A DNA stretch of 24,683 nucleotides from an uncultured Caulobacteraceae bacterium (GTDB lineage: Bacteria > Pseudomonadota > Alphaproteobacteria > Caulobacterales > Caulobacteraceae): contig CALFYB010000185.1 of assembly GCA_937952995.1 (NCBI GenBank), forward strand, positions 1-24,683, in the 5' to 3' direction. Below the pieces are notes generated by a model, which saw only the letters and a program-made list of their open reading frames with translations, ran no database searches and was not told the DNA's origin. Below are positions 5,536 to 13,896 of the stretch, in pieces; position 1 is the stretch's first letter, and each line of letters opens with the position of its first letter. A program made the position numbers and the translations under genes.

Positions 5536-7284
5536 CTAAGGTTTTTTGTAGATGGTCTGGCCCTCTTTGATGGTTTCAACGACCTTGATGTCCTTGATAG
5601 CCATCGGCGCGACCTTCAGCGGGTCCTGATCCAGAATGATCAGGTCGGCCAGCTTGCCCGGTGTGATCGACCCTTTCTGGGCCTGCTCGCCATATTGGTA
5701 GGCCGAATTGATGGTGACAGCCTTGATCGCCTCCATCACCGAAATGCGCTCATCGGGTCCGACCACGACGCCAGAGCGACTGACCCGGTTCACAGCGGTC
5801 CAGATCGCGGTCAGGTGATTGGGTGGCAGGACCGGCGCGTCCGTGTGGATCGTGAACTTCATCCCCTTGGACAGGGCATAGCCAGCAGGGCTCATTCCGA
5901 AGGCCCGTTTTTGGCCGACGGTCTCGTTGATGTGCCAGTCGCCCCAAAAGAAGGTGTGCTCGGTAAAGAAGCTCGGAATGATCCCAAGCTCAACCATCTT
6001 GTCCACCTGATCATGGCGGATCATCTGGGCGTGGATCATCACCGGATGGACGTCGCTCTTGCCATATTGAGCCTCAGCCTTGGCCACAGAGGCTAGCATC
6101 ACATCGGCCGCAGCATCACCATTGGCATGGAACAGGATCTGAACCTTGCACCGTGCGCCAGCGGCGAACCATTGATCGGCGGCGGCAGTGGTCGCGACCG
6201 GATAGCCTCGATAGTCGTCGGGCAGACCGTGGGGTGGATGGACATAAGGGGCGGTCAGATAGGCGGTCTTGCCCTGCGGCGAGCCATCGCCTGTCAGCTT
6301 AACGCCGCCAATTTTCAAGCGGTTCTGATAGACCCCGACCGCCATCGGATCGCCCTGATTGGGGATGATCACGGGCTTGCCCCCCTCGCAGGTCAGGTCC
6401 TTGAGACTGTCCCAACGCTCATAGGACACCACATCGAGGATCAGGGCCTTGCGACTGGCCGCCGCCTGCAACAAAGCGGCGTCAGCATAGCCAGCGATCC
6501 CCTCTTGGGCGGTCGTGATGCCAAGGCTGGCATAGTAGGCTTGAACCTGACCTAGGGTCTTGATCTGCTCGTCCATCGGCTTGGGCGGCGTCAGGCGCAA
6601 GAGGGGCATGAGGGCCAGTTCTTCGAGCACGCCATCTGGGTCGCCCTGAGGCGTGCGGCGTATGACCCCGCCCATCGGATTTGGCGTGGCCTTGGTGTAG
6701 CCCATCAAGGCCAGCATGGCCGTATTGACCGCGCCGAGGTGGCCGGACTGATGCAGCAAGGCGATGGGATTTTGGCTCGATATTTGATCCAACTCGACAG
6801 CCGTCGGGTGGTGACCTTCCTTGAGCAGGGAGTCGTCATAGCCCATGGCCAAGATCGGCGTGCCTGCTGGGATCTTGTTGCCGGCAATATAGGCCTTCAG
6901 CTTGACAACAATGTCTGCGATCGAGGTCACATCCCCGACCGGCGGCGGACTGAGCATCGGCACACCCCAGCGCGCGACCTGCTGGGCCATGTGGGAATGG
7001 GGATCGATGAAGCCGGGCATCAGGGTCTTGCCCGCCAGATCGGTCATCTGGGTCTTGGGACCGCGCCAAGCCTTCTCAACGGCTTTGCGGTTACCGACCG
7101 CGACGATCCGCCCGTCCTTGACGGCGACAGCCTGCGGCGAAGGATTGGCCGGATCGACGGTGATAATATCGCCGCCCGAATAGATGATGTCCGAAGGGCC
7201 CGAAGGCTTGGCTTGGACCGTTCCCGCGCCCATGACCATGAGTGCGACGAGCGCGCTGCCGAAAACTGAACCTTGGAGCTTCAT
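5536..7284 (-). CDS. Exported metal-dependent amidohydrolase (YtcJ-like, Amidohydro_3)
   Basis: The N-terminus (MKLQGSVFGSALVALMVMG, then GAGTVQA) is a Sec signal peptide with likely cleavage after VQA, so the enzyme should be periplasmic or envelope-bound. The mature part begins with the amidohydrolase beta-sandwich (DIIYSGGDIITVDPANPSP), then the metal-binding HxH in MPGFIDPHSHM (H96 and H98), FHANGD, a late HTDAPVLPP, and ends with the second half of the sandwich (GSITPGKLADLIILDQDP). This is the layout of YtcJ-like enzymes, hydrolases of amides or related bonds with unknown natural substrates. About 582 residues, normal for the family. The ATG at 7284 is preferred over one at 7290 because GAGGG then lies about six bases upstream. 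It is 75 bp downstream of ligA. Confidence 0.87.
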   Translation of the reverse strand: MKLQGSVFGSALVALMVMGAGTVQAKPSGPSDIIYSGGDIITVDPANPSPQAVAVKDGRIVAVGNRKAVEKAWRGPKTQMTDLAGKTLMPGFIDPHSHMAQQVARWGVPMLSPPPVGDVTSIADIVVKLKAYIAGNKIPAGTPILAMGYDDSLLKEGHHPTAVELDQISSQNPIALLHQSGHLGAVNTAMLALMGYTKATPNPMGGVIRRTPQGDPDGVLEELALMPLLRLTPPKPMDEQIKTLGQVQAYYASLGITTAQEGIAGYADAALLQAAASRKALILDVVSYERWDSLKDLTCEGGKPVIIPNQGDPMAVGVYQNRLKIGGVKLTGDGSPQGKTAYLTAPYVHPPHGLPDDYRGYPVATTAAADQWFAAGARCKVQILFHANGDAAADVMLASVAKAEAQYGKSDVHPVMIHAQMIRHDQVDKMVELGIIPSFFTEHTFFWGDWHINETVGQKRAFGMSPAGYALSKGMKFTIHTDAPVLPPNHLTAIWTAVNRVSRSGVVVGPDERISVMEAIKAVTINSAYQYGEQAQKGSITPGKLADLIILDQDPLKVAPMAIKDIKVVETIKEGQTIYKKP

Positions 7285-7365
7285 ATCCATCCCTCACCTA
7301 TTTTCGGGGATTGGACAGGCTCTGCGTTGCGACGTCAACCAATGAGGCGCTTTGACCGCCCCGCC

Positions 7366-9465
7366 TCAGTCCCGCACGAGGGCCAGCCACTCATCCTCGG
7401 TCATGACCTGAATGCCCAGATCGGTCGCAGTCTTGAGTTTGGACCCAGCTCCGGGACCGGCCACCACCAGATCGGTTTTCTTGGATACCGAAGACGCCAC
7501 CTTGGCCCCGAGCGACTCCGCCTGTGCCTTGGCCTCATCGCGGGTCATCTTTTCCAGCGAACCAGTGAAGACGATGGTCTTGCCAGCAACCGCGGTGTCG
7601 GTCTTGGGCTTTTCAGCCTCAAGCACGGTGAGTTGCGCCACCAGCCGCTCGACCGCCGCCCGGTTATGGCTTTCGGCAAAATAGCGGCTGAGGGTCTCGA
7701 TAACGGTGGGACCGATCTGATCCATGGCATTCATCTCGGCGGCGGCGGCTTCATCGCCTGCCGCCATCGCCTGAACGGCGGTCCAAAAGGCGTCCCAAGT
7801 GCCATAGCCCTTGGCCAGCGTCCGCCCGGTCTGTTCGCCGACATGGCGCACACCCAGCGAGAAGATCAGGCGCTCCAGCGAAATGGTCCGGCGCGCATTG
7901 ATGGCATCGAACAGGTTGCGGGCGCTGGTCTCGCCCATGCCCTCGCGGTCCTTGAGCTTCTTGAGCAGGGCCTTGTCGCGTTCCTCCAAGGTGAAGATGT
8001 CAGCGGGCTCGCGCACCAGACCGTCTTCGTACAGGCTTTGCAGCTGCTTCTCGCCCAAACCCTCGATGTCGAAGGCGCGGCGCGAGACGAAATGGATCAG
8101 GTGCTCGGTGCGCTGAAACGGGCAGGTCATTTCGCCTGAACAGCGGCGCACCACCGTCTCGGCACCGCTGACCGTGGTTTCACGCACCAAGGGGGTCGCC
8201 AAAGCGCAGGGGCAGACCGAGGGGAAGACATAGGGCTCGGAGGCCTCGGACCGTTCTTCCAGAACCACGCCGACGATCTGCGGGATCACGTCGCCCGCGC
8301 GCTGCACGATCACCGTGTCGCCGATACGCAGGCCTTTGCGCTCGATCTCATCGGCATTGTGCAAGGTGGCATTGGTCACGACCACACCGCCGACGGTCAC
8401 GGGCCTTAAGCGCGCCACCGGTGTGACCGCGCCGGTGCGGCCCACCTGAAGGTCGATGGCCTCCAGCACGGTGCGGGCCTGCTGCGCTGGGAACTTTCGC
8501 GCCACAGCCCATCGGGGCGAGCGAGAGACAAAGCCAAGCCGCTGCTGCCAATCGAGACGGTCGACCTTATAGACCACCCCATCAATGTCGAAATTGAGCT
8601 TGGGGCGTAGGCCTTCAAAATCACTGTAGGCGGCGAGCAGACCCTCTGCCCCGACCACGCTCTGGGTCTGGGGATTGGTCACAAAGCCCCAGTCGGCCAA
8701 GGCCCGCAAGGCCTGTGCCTGTCCTTGCGCGAACGGCGCACTGGTCAGGCCCCAGGCATAGGCGAAGAACCGCAAGGGCCGCTGGGCCGTGATCTTCGGA
8801 TCGATCTGACGCAAGGACCCCGCCGCCGCGTTTCGGGGGTTGGCATAGAGCTTTTGGCCCGCCTCGGCAGCGCTGCGATTGAGGGCGGCAAAGTCCTCGT
8901 GGCCGAGATAGACCTCGCCGCGCACCTCGATAATGTCCGGCCAGCCGGAGCCCTTCAGACGATGCGGGATTTCGGAAATGGTGCGTAGGTTCTCAGTAAC
9001 GTCCTCGCCGACCCGGCCATCCCCCCGCGTCGCGCCGCGCACTAGAACGCCCTTTTCGTAGCGCAAGGAGGCCGACAGCCCGTCAATCTTCGGCTCCGCC
9101 GTATAGGCCACCGCCTCGTCGCCAAGCCCAAGGAACCGGCGCACACGGGCATCGAACTCGCGGGCCTCGTCATCGCTAAAGGCATTGTCGAGCGAAAGCA
9201 TCGGCGTGCCGTGCTCGACGGGTGAAAACTGCTCCGAGGCCGCCGCCCCCACCCGCTGACTGGGAGAGTTTTCCCGCACCAATTCGGGGAACCGCGCCTC
9301 AATGGCACTATTGCGCCGTTTCAACGCGTCATAGTCCGCATCCGAAATGACCGGCGCATCCTCGCGGTGATAGTGCAGATCGTGGGCGGTGATCTCATCG
9401 GCAAGCCGCGTAAGCTCATCGGCGGCTTCAGCTTCAGTGAGATTTTCAACAGGGGTCTGGCGCAT
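7366..9465 (-). CDS. ligA: NAD-dependent DNA ligase LigA
   Basis: The protein has 699 residues and all domains of bacterial NAD-dependent DNA ligase in order. They are the Ia domain with the NAD-binding YHREDAPVISDADYD (32-46), and the adenylation domain with K126 of the KIDG motif as the nucleotidyl acceptor. Then come the OB fold (VGRTGAVTPVARLRPV), a four-cysteine zinc finger (C418, C420, C442, C448), helix-hairpin-helix repeats (about 470-590) and a C-terminal BRCT domain (about 617-699, KTIVFTGSLEKMTRDEAK). It seals nicks during replication and repair, using NAD. The first cysteine pair is spaced C-x-C, where C-x2-C is usual. In related genomes bamD, recN and ligA lie together; here a GIY-YIG gene and a repeat array come between recN and ligA. 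Confidence 0.97.
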   Translation of the reverse strand: MRQTPVENLTEAEAADELTRLADEITAHDLHYHREDAPVISDADYDALKRRNSAIEARFPELVRENSPSQRVGAAASEQFSPVEHGTPMLSLDNAFSDDEAREFDARVRRFLGLGDEAVAYTAEPKIDGLSASLRYEKGVLVRGATRGDGRVGEDVTENLRTISEIPHRLKGSGWPDIIEVRGEVYLGHEDFAALNRSAAEAGQKLYANPRNAAAGSLRQIDPKITAQRPLRFFAYAWGLTSAPFAQGQAQALRALADWGFVTNPQTQSVVGAEGLLAAYSDFEGLRPKLNFDIDGVVYKVDRLDWQQRLGFVSRSPRWAVARKFPAQQARTVLEAIDLQVGRTGAVTPVARLRPVTVGGVVVTNATLHNADEIERKGLRIGDTVIVQRAGDVIPQIVGVVLEERSEASEPYVFPSVCPCALATPLVRETTVSGAETVVRRCSGEMTCPFQRTEHLIHFVSRRAFDIEGLGEKQLQSLYEDGLVREPADIFTLEERDKALLKKLKDREGMGETSARNLFDAINARRTISLERLIFSLGVRHVGEQTGRTLAKGYGTWDAFWTAVQAMAAGDEAAAAEMNAMDQIGPTVIETLSRYFAESHNRAAVERLVAQLTVLEAEKPKTDTAVAGKTIVFTGSLEKMTRDEAKAQAESLGAKVASSVSKKTDLVVAGPGAGSKLKTATDLGIQVMTEDEWLALVRD

Positions 9466-9516
9466 GGCTGCAGGTTACCGACCCTGAAGAGGATTCGAAA
9501 GCCTTGTTAGGGGGGA

Positions 9517-9804
9517 TTAGGCGAGGGTTTCGTAGAGGTCGTGCCACTGAGGGTTCATGTCTTCGATGAGCCCTATTTTCGCCTGCCGCGATCCGCCCTT
9601 CATCTGTTTCTCGCGGGCGATGGCATAGGGCATCGTCTCATGTCCCTCATACCAAACGAGCAATCGACAGCCGTACTGCTTGGTAAATCCTGAAATCAAT
9701 CCCTCACGATGTTCGTAAGCTCGCCTTGCAAGGTCCGAGGTCACGCCCGTGTAGAGGGTGCCATTGCGCCGGCTGGCCATGATATAGACGGTCGGCATGG
9801 ACAT
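9517..9804 (-). CDS. Small GIY-YIG nuclease domain protein
   Basis: The 95-residue protein is a stand-alone GIY-YIG domain of the COG2827 type. The GIY part is VYI (6-8), the YIG part is YTG (18-20), Arg follows in DLARRAYEH (24-32), and E65 in AIAREKQMK is the likely metal ligand. The remainder (GFTKQYGCRLLVWYEGHET and IEDMNPQWHDLYETL) matches the common small GIY-YIG proteins of bacteria, whose function is not settled. The ATG at 9804 is preferred since GGAG lies eight bases upstream; an in-frame GTG at 9813 overlaps that site. The gene sits 51 bp before ligA and 71 bp after the outermost copy of a hairpin repeat array, in the same orientation as recN and ligA. Confidence 0.88.
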   Translation of the reverse strand: MSMPTVYIMASRRNGTLYTGVTSDLARRAYEHREGLISGFTKQYGCRLLVWYEGHETMPYAIAREKQMKGGSRQAKIGLIEDMNPQWHDLYETLA

Positions 9805-9875
9805 GGCCGGCACTCCGGTTTGATTGGTTCCCGCAAAATACCATCTTAAATAGATTTGACCACCACCCCCTCCGC

Positions 9876-10010
9876 CGCGTCATTGCGAGGTGCAACGCAC
9901 CGAAGCAACCTAGGGGACTGGGAACCGTCGAACGCAAAACTCGAACCATCACCACACCCAACGATCCAGCCCAGCCCCCTGGGTTGCTTCGCTGCGCTCG
10001 CAATGACGCG
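9876..10010. repeat. 135-bp hairpin repeat, copy 1 of 3
   Basis: The unit begins CGCGTCATTGCGAG and ends CTCGCAATGACGCG, a perfect 14-bp terminal inverted repeat. Inside this the arms continue as an imperfect match (CGAAGCAACC on the left, GGTTGCTTCG on the right, then GGGGACTGG against CCAGCCC), leaving about 45 bp of loop. The GTCATTGCGAG core is a widespread type of dispersed bacterial hairpin repeat. Sequence just before this copy (about 9841-9875) resembles a decayed version of the inter-copy spacer. This is the copy nearest the GIY-YIG gene. Confidence 0.9.
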
Positions 10011-10069
10011 GGTGGGGAGAAGCGACCCCTCAAAACACCGCTGTGAATAGTTTAAACACCGTCCTCTCG

Positions 10070-10204
10070 CGCGTCATTGCGAGGTGCAACGCACCGAAGC
10101 AACCTAGGGGACTGGATGCCGTCGAACGCGAAACTCCAACCATCACCACACCCAACGATCCAGCCCAGTCCACTGGGTTGCTTCGCTGCGCTCGCAATGA
10201 CGCG
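10070..10204. repeat. 135-bp hairpin repeat, copy 2 of 3
   Basis: The second copy has the same length and the same 14-bp terminal inverted repeats as copy 1, offset by exactly 194 bp. Differences are scattered substitutions in the loop and one side of the inner stem (CAGTCCACTGGG where copy 1 has CAGCCCCCTGGG). The 59-bp spacer from copy 1 (10011-10069) contains GCTGTGAATAGTTTAAACACC and is itself repeated after this copy. Confidence 0.9.
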
Positions 10205-10263
10205 GGTGGAGGTGGGCTTCCCCTCAAAACATCGCTGTGAATAGTTTAAACACCACCCTCTCT

Positions 10264-10398
10264 CGCGTCATTGCGAGGTGCAAAGCACCGAAGCAACCTA
10301 GGGGACCGGGAACCGTCGAACGCGAAACTCCATCCATCACCACACCCAACGATCCGGCCCAGTCCACTGGGTTGCTTCGCTGTGCTCGCAATGACGCG
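10264..10398. repeat. 135-bp hairpin repeat, copy 3 of 3
   Basis: The third copy lies another 194 bp on and ends eight bases before the recN stop codon at 10406-10408. The spacer from copy 2 (10205-10263) matches the first spacer closely, including the GTTTAAAC palindrome, so the repeating unit is hairpin plus spacer and arose by tandem duplication. Being the first sequence transcribed after recN, this copy could fold in the recN 3' end and affect termination or RNA stability. Confidence 0.9.
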
Positions 10399-10405
10399 GG
10401 TGGGG

Positions 10406-12106
10406 TTAGCCCATCAAAGCTCGTGCCGCAGCCCGGGCCGCTTCGGTCACCGCGGCACCGGACAACATGCGGGCCAGTTCTTCTTCGCGGTCGGTTAGCG
10501 AGAGAATGTCGAGGGCGGTGGAGACGGCCGCTCCATCGCCGGACTTGGCCACGCGCCAGTGGGCGTTGGCGCGGGCGGCGACTTGGGGGCTGTGGGTGAC
10601 GACCAGAACCTGCGCGCTGCTGGCCAGCCGGCGAAGGCGCAGACCGACCGCATCGGCCACAGCGCCGCCGACGCCCTGGTCCACCTCATCAAAGATCATC
10701 AGGGGCTGATCCTGATCAGCGCGTCCAGCAAGCGCCGCCTTCAGCGCCAAGGCAAAGCGCGCCAGTTCGCCGCCAGACGCGATCACGCCCAACCCGCCAA
10801 AGGGCGCGCCGGGATTGGTCATGACCTCAAACTCGATCCGGTCGGCCCCGGCCGGACCAAAGCGATCCTCGGCCAGAGGCTCAACCGCCACCCGAAACCG
10901 TGCCTTTTCCAGCTTCAACGGTGCGAGCTCCGCCTCGACCGCCAAGGCCAAGGCCTGCCCGGTCTTGATCCGCGCCGCCGTAAGATCCGAAGCTGCGGCC
11001 AGAAAGGCACCGCGAGCCGAAGCCGCCTGGGCCTCGGCCAGACGCAGGGCTTCGTCGGCAGATTCGATGTTGCGCAGCGTCTGCGCCATCGACAGTCGTG
11101 CACCCGGCAGGTCCTCGACCGTCAGGTTCAGCTTGCGGGCCATGGCGCGCAGGGCAAAGAGCCGCTCTTCGGCCTTTTCCAGCTGATCGGGTTCAAATTC
11201 AAACGCATTGGCGGCGGCATCAATGGCGGAGGCGGCCTCTTGGGTCTCGACCAAGGCCCGATCGACCGCATTGGCCGCGTCGGTCAGACGCAGAACGGCA
11301 AGGCTGTCGCTGGCTGCACCAGATTGCACCGCCCGCTCCCTCGCCCGCTCTAGCGCCCGAAAGGCTTGGGCCAAACGGTTGGACAGGGCTTCACCGGCCA
11401 ATCCCTCACGCGCGGCAGCAATATCGGTCAGGGCCTTTTCGGCTGATCCCAGCAAGGCCCGCTGGCCCGCCAATTCAGTCTCTTCACCGGGCATTGGGGC
11501 CAGCAGGTCCAGTTCGGCCAAGCGCAAGCTGATCTCTTCGATGTCGGCGGCGGCCTTTTGCGTGGTCTCACGCAGATGGTCGAGCGCTTGACGGGCTTGA
11601 CGCCATGCCTCCCAAGCCTGCGAACAGCTCAAAAGAAGGGGGCGACAACCGCCGAAATGGTCGAGCAGAGGGCGGTGATTGCGCGGATCGAGCAGGCCAA
11701 CCGTCTCATGCTGGCCATGGACCTCGAGCAACAGATTGCCCAACTCTTTCAGCACACCGACGCTGGCGGCCTGATCATTGACAAAGGCGCGGGAGCGACC
11801 GTCGGCGCTGAGGACACGGCGAAGGATCAGCTCCTCACCGGGCGAGGTGGTGAGACCCTTCTCCTCGAGCATCGGCCAAACCGCATGGTCTTGGGGAAGA
11901 TGGAAAATGGCGGTGACCACCGCTTGTGCCGCGCCGCGTCGTACCAGCCCCGCGTCGGCCCTGGCCCCTGTTGCCAAACCCAAGGCATCGAGAATGATCG
12001 ACTTGCCTGCCCCGGTCTCACCGGTAAGCGCGGTCAAGCCTGGCCCCACGGTTAGGTCCAGGCTTTCGATGAGGACCACGTCTCTTATGATCAGCGCCGT
12101 CAGCAT
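10406..12106 (-). CDS. recN: DNA repair protein RecN
   Basis: RecN is an SMC-like ATPase acting in recombinational repair of double-strand breaks. The 566-residue protein starts MLTALIIRDVVLIESLDL and has the Walker A box GETGAGKS at 29-36. VNDQAASVGVLKELGNLLLEVHGQHE (read in two parts, about 108-133) is highly typical of RecN. The middle (about 155-365) is Ala/Glu/Arg-rich coiled coil. The C-terminal head has the ABC signature SGGELARFALALKAAL, Walker B PLMIFDEVDQGVGG and the H-loop VLVVTHSPQVAARA. Length is normal. It is transcribed 58 bp downstream of bamD and probably from the same transcript. The three-copy hairpin array begins right after its stop codon. Confidence 0.97.
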   Translation of the reverse strand: MLTALIIRDVVLIESLDLTVGPGLTALTGETGAGKSIILDALGLATGARADAGLVRRGAAQAVVTAIFHLPQDHAVWPMLEEKGLTTSPGEELILRRVLSADGRSRAFVNDQAASVGVLKELGNLLLEVHGQHETVGLLDPRNHRPLLDHFGGCRPLLLSCSQAWEAWRQARQALDHLRETTQKAAADIEEISLRLAELDLLAPMPGEETELAGQRALLGSAEKALTDIAAAREGLAGEALSNRLAQAFRALERARERAVQSGAASDSLAVLRLTDAANAVDRALVETQEAASAIDAAANAFEFEPDQLEKAEERLFALRAMARKLNLTVEDLPGARLSMAQTLRNIESADEALRLAEAQAASARGAFLAAASDLTAARIKTGQALALAVEAELAPLKLEKARFRVAVEPLAEDRFGPAGADRIEFEVMTNPGAPFGGLGVIASGGELARFALALKAALAGRADQDQPLMIFDEVDQGVGGAVADAVGLRLRRLASSAQVLVVTHSPQVAARANAHWRVAKSGDGAAVSTALDILSLTDREEELARMLSGAAVTEAARAAARALMG

Positions 12107-12164
12107 TCCGCCACTCTGGGCTGATTCTGCCGATCAGCGGCGAGCAAGATCATGGCTGTCCGGC

Positions 12165-13145
12165 TCAATCCTTACCGAACAGTCCAAACCAGCGCCTTTT
12201 CTTCTTGGTCTGAGGCACGGGACCAGCGGGGGTGATCTCTTTGTCGGGCAGACCCGTCTCAGGCGGTGGGGGACCCTTTTCGGTCGCCGCAGCGGTCAGT
12301 TGGGGCGTGCGGTTAAAGAAGATGCCGCCAAGACCCTTGCTGCGTGCTTCTGGGGTCAAGGCTGGACGCACACCCTTGCCTTCCATCAGCTTATAGGCGT
12401 CGGCGTACCAGACATCGCCGGGGAAGTTGTGACCCAGAACAGCGGCGTTGCGCTTGGCCTCATCAATCAATCCGACGGTGAGATAGGCCTCGACGAGGCG
12501 ATAGAGCGCTTCTGGGGTATGGGACGTGGTCTGATAACGGTCGATCACCATCTTAAACCGACCAATAGAGGCCAAGGTCTCGCCGTTGCGAAGGTACCAG
12601 CGGCCAACTGACATTTCCTTGCCCGCCAACTGGTCATTGACCATGTCGATCTTCAGCCGCGCATCAGAGGCATATTCGGAGCGGGGATAACGCTGAACCA
12701 CTTCGCGCAGGGCGGCGAGCGCCTGCTCGGTTGAGGCCTGGTCACGGCCCACATCAACGATCTGTTCGAAATAGCAAACGGCCTTCAGATAGTAGGCATA
12801 GGCTGCCGAAGGATTGCCCGGGTACAGCGACACAAACCGGTCCGCGTCTCCGATGGCTTCTTCATACTGATTGCCCTGATAGTGCGCGTAAGCGGTCATC
12901 AGGATCGAGCGGCGCGACCATTCCGAATAGGGATGCTGGCGCTCGACCTCACGGAAGAGATTGATCGCCTCGTTCCACATCTTGGCATCAAGACGCTCTG
13001 ATCCAACCGAATAGAGCAGTTCCACCGGACGCTCTTCGTAGGCCATCGATGGCTTTTTTTGCTTTCCCGCGCAGGCTGTAACGCTCAAGGCGGCACAGAG
13101 GGCAACGAGGACAACTGGCCAGCGGCCCCAGGCTTTATGAAGCAC
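12165..13145 (-). CDS. bamD: Outer membrane assembly lipoprotein BamD
   Basis: BamD is the essential lipoprotein of the BAM complex that folds beta-barrel proteins into the outer membrane. The first 25 residues are a lipoprotein signal peptide ending in the lipobox VTAC, so C25 is the likely lipidated residue. The mature part is built of TPR-like helices: ERPVELLYSVGSERLDAKMW, FREVERQHPYSEWSRRS and YYLKAVCYFEQIVDVGRDQ are family hallmarks. At 326 residues it is longer than E. coli BamD (about 245), due to a C-terminal tail (about 270-326) rich in Pro and ending in KKKRRWFGLFGKD. The start codon is GTG: the next upstream in-frame triplets run into TGA, and GAAGG lies just before it. It heads the bamD-recN cluster. 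Confidence 0.93.
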   Translation of the reverse strand: MLHKAWGRWPVVLVALCAALSVTACAGKQKKPSMAYEERPVELLYSVGSERLDAKMWNEAINLFREVERQHPYSEWSRRSILMTAYAHYQGNQYEEAIGDADRFVSLYPGNPSAAYAYYLKAVCYFEQIVDVGRDQASTEQALAALREVVQRYPRSEYASDARLKIDMVNDQLAGKEMSVGRWYLRNGETLASIGRFKMVIDRYQTTSHTPEALYRLVEAYLTVGLIDEAKRNAAVLGHNFPGDVWYADAYKLMEGKGVRPALTPEARSKGLGGIFFNRTPQLTAAATEKGPPPPETGLPDKEITPAGPVPQTKKKRRWFGLFGKD

Positions 13146-13243
13146 GAACCTTCACCCTTAGAAAAAGACGCCCCCGCCACGTTCTGAAAGAACGCAACTC
13201 GACTTCTACACGACGCAACGACCGGCGCAAACCCGCACCGTCT

Positions 13244-13270
13244 CTGACAAGGCTTTTGGACCGCTAGAAA
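13244..13270 (+). promoter_or_regulatory. Candidate housekeeping promoter in the bamD-sspB divergent gap
   Basis: CTGACA (13244-13249) and GCTAGAAA (13263-13270), separated by 13 bases, resemble the Caulobacter housekeeping promoter pattern TTGAC...GCTANAWC. It points toward sspB and would give a leader of about 140 bases. The 273-bp gap (13146-13418) must also contain the bamD promoter on the other strand, which I cannot place. I see no gene or strong hairpin in it. Confidence 0.35.
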
Positions 13271-13418
13271 GACTCGCGCCAGCAAAAACCGCACTCAACT
13301 TGACTGAGGGTACTTGAAGCAGTCGCCGCTTTGCGGTTTGTCAGACAGAGGGTAGGGTTTTGGTCCTCTGGTCTACCCACACAATTTACGACGCGGTTCT
13401 GGAAAGTGACGACGCCAA

Positions 13419-13892
13419 ATGTCTAAAGATAAGATCACCCCAGACGAGATGCATTACGATCAGATGGCGCAGGAGGCCCTGCGCGGGGTCGTGAAGGCCG
13501 CTCTGCAGCGGGCGGCATCGCCAGCAGGCATCCCCGGCGCTCACCATTTCTATGTCTCGTTCAAGACCACGGCGGCGGGCGTTTCCATTCCGTCTGACCT
13601 TCTGGCCAAGTTCCCAGAAGAGATGACCATCGTCTTGCAGCACCAGTTCTGGGATCTGGTGGTGGCGGACACACTATTTTCCATAACCCTGAGCTTCGGC
13701 GGCCAGCCCAAGCGCATGACTGTGCCCTATGCTGCCGTCTCGCGCTTCTTTGACCCGAGCGTGCAGTTCATGCTGCAGTTCGATGTCGAAGTGCCAGAGG
13801 TCGACCCGACCCCGCCTGAGCCTGACACCCCGACCGAGCCTGTGTCCGAAGGCCCCAAGATCGTTTCCCTCGACCAATTCCGGAAGAAATAG
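13419..13892 (+). CDS. sspB: ClpXP adaptor protein, SspB family (SspB-alpha type)
   Basis: SspB adaptors bind ssrA-tagged and some regulatory substrates and deliver them to the ClpXP protease in the cytoplasm. The 157-residue protein has the substrate-binding domain at about 10-125: MAQEALRGVVKAAL, then HHFYVSFKTTAAGVSIP, the very characteristic PEEMTIVLQHQFWDL, and SFGGQPKRMTVPYAAVSRF. A flexible Pro/Glu linker (about 128-145) leads to the C-terminal tail KIVSLDQFRKK, the ClpX-binding motif. It leads an operon; the thioesterase gene begins 4 bp after its stop. A GGAAAG at about 13400 is a rather distant ribosome binding site. Confidence 0.92.
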   Translation: MSKDKITPDEMHYDQMAQEALRGVVKAALQRAASPAGIPGAHHFYVSFKTTAAGVSIPSDLLAKFPEEMTIVLQHQFWDLVVADTLFSITLSFGGQPKRMTVPYAAVSRFFDPSVQFMLQFDVEVPEVDPTPPEPDTPTEPVSEGPKIVSLDQFRKK

Positions 13893-13896
13893 AACT

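Noticed and set aside
7343..7368. Hairpin TGAGGCG/CGCCTCA as a ligA terminator
   Set aside because: The right arm lies over the ligA stop codon, the loop is 12 bases and no U-run follows, so chance pairing in GC-rich sequence is as likely.
7273..8139. A 288-codon plus-strand open frame opposite the ligA 3' end
   Set aside because: It is antisense to the LigA zinc-finger, helix-hairpin-helix and BRCT regions and has no recognisable protein features.
9876..10398. CRISPR array
   Set aside because: The repeat units are 135 bp, palindromic and nearly identical over their whole length, and the spacers are homologous to each other. No cas gene is present.
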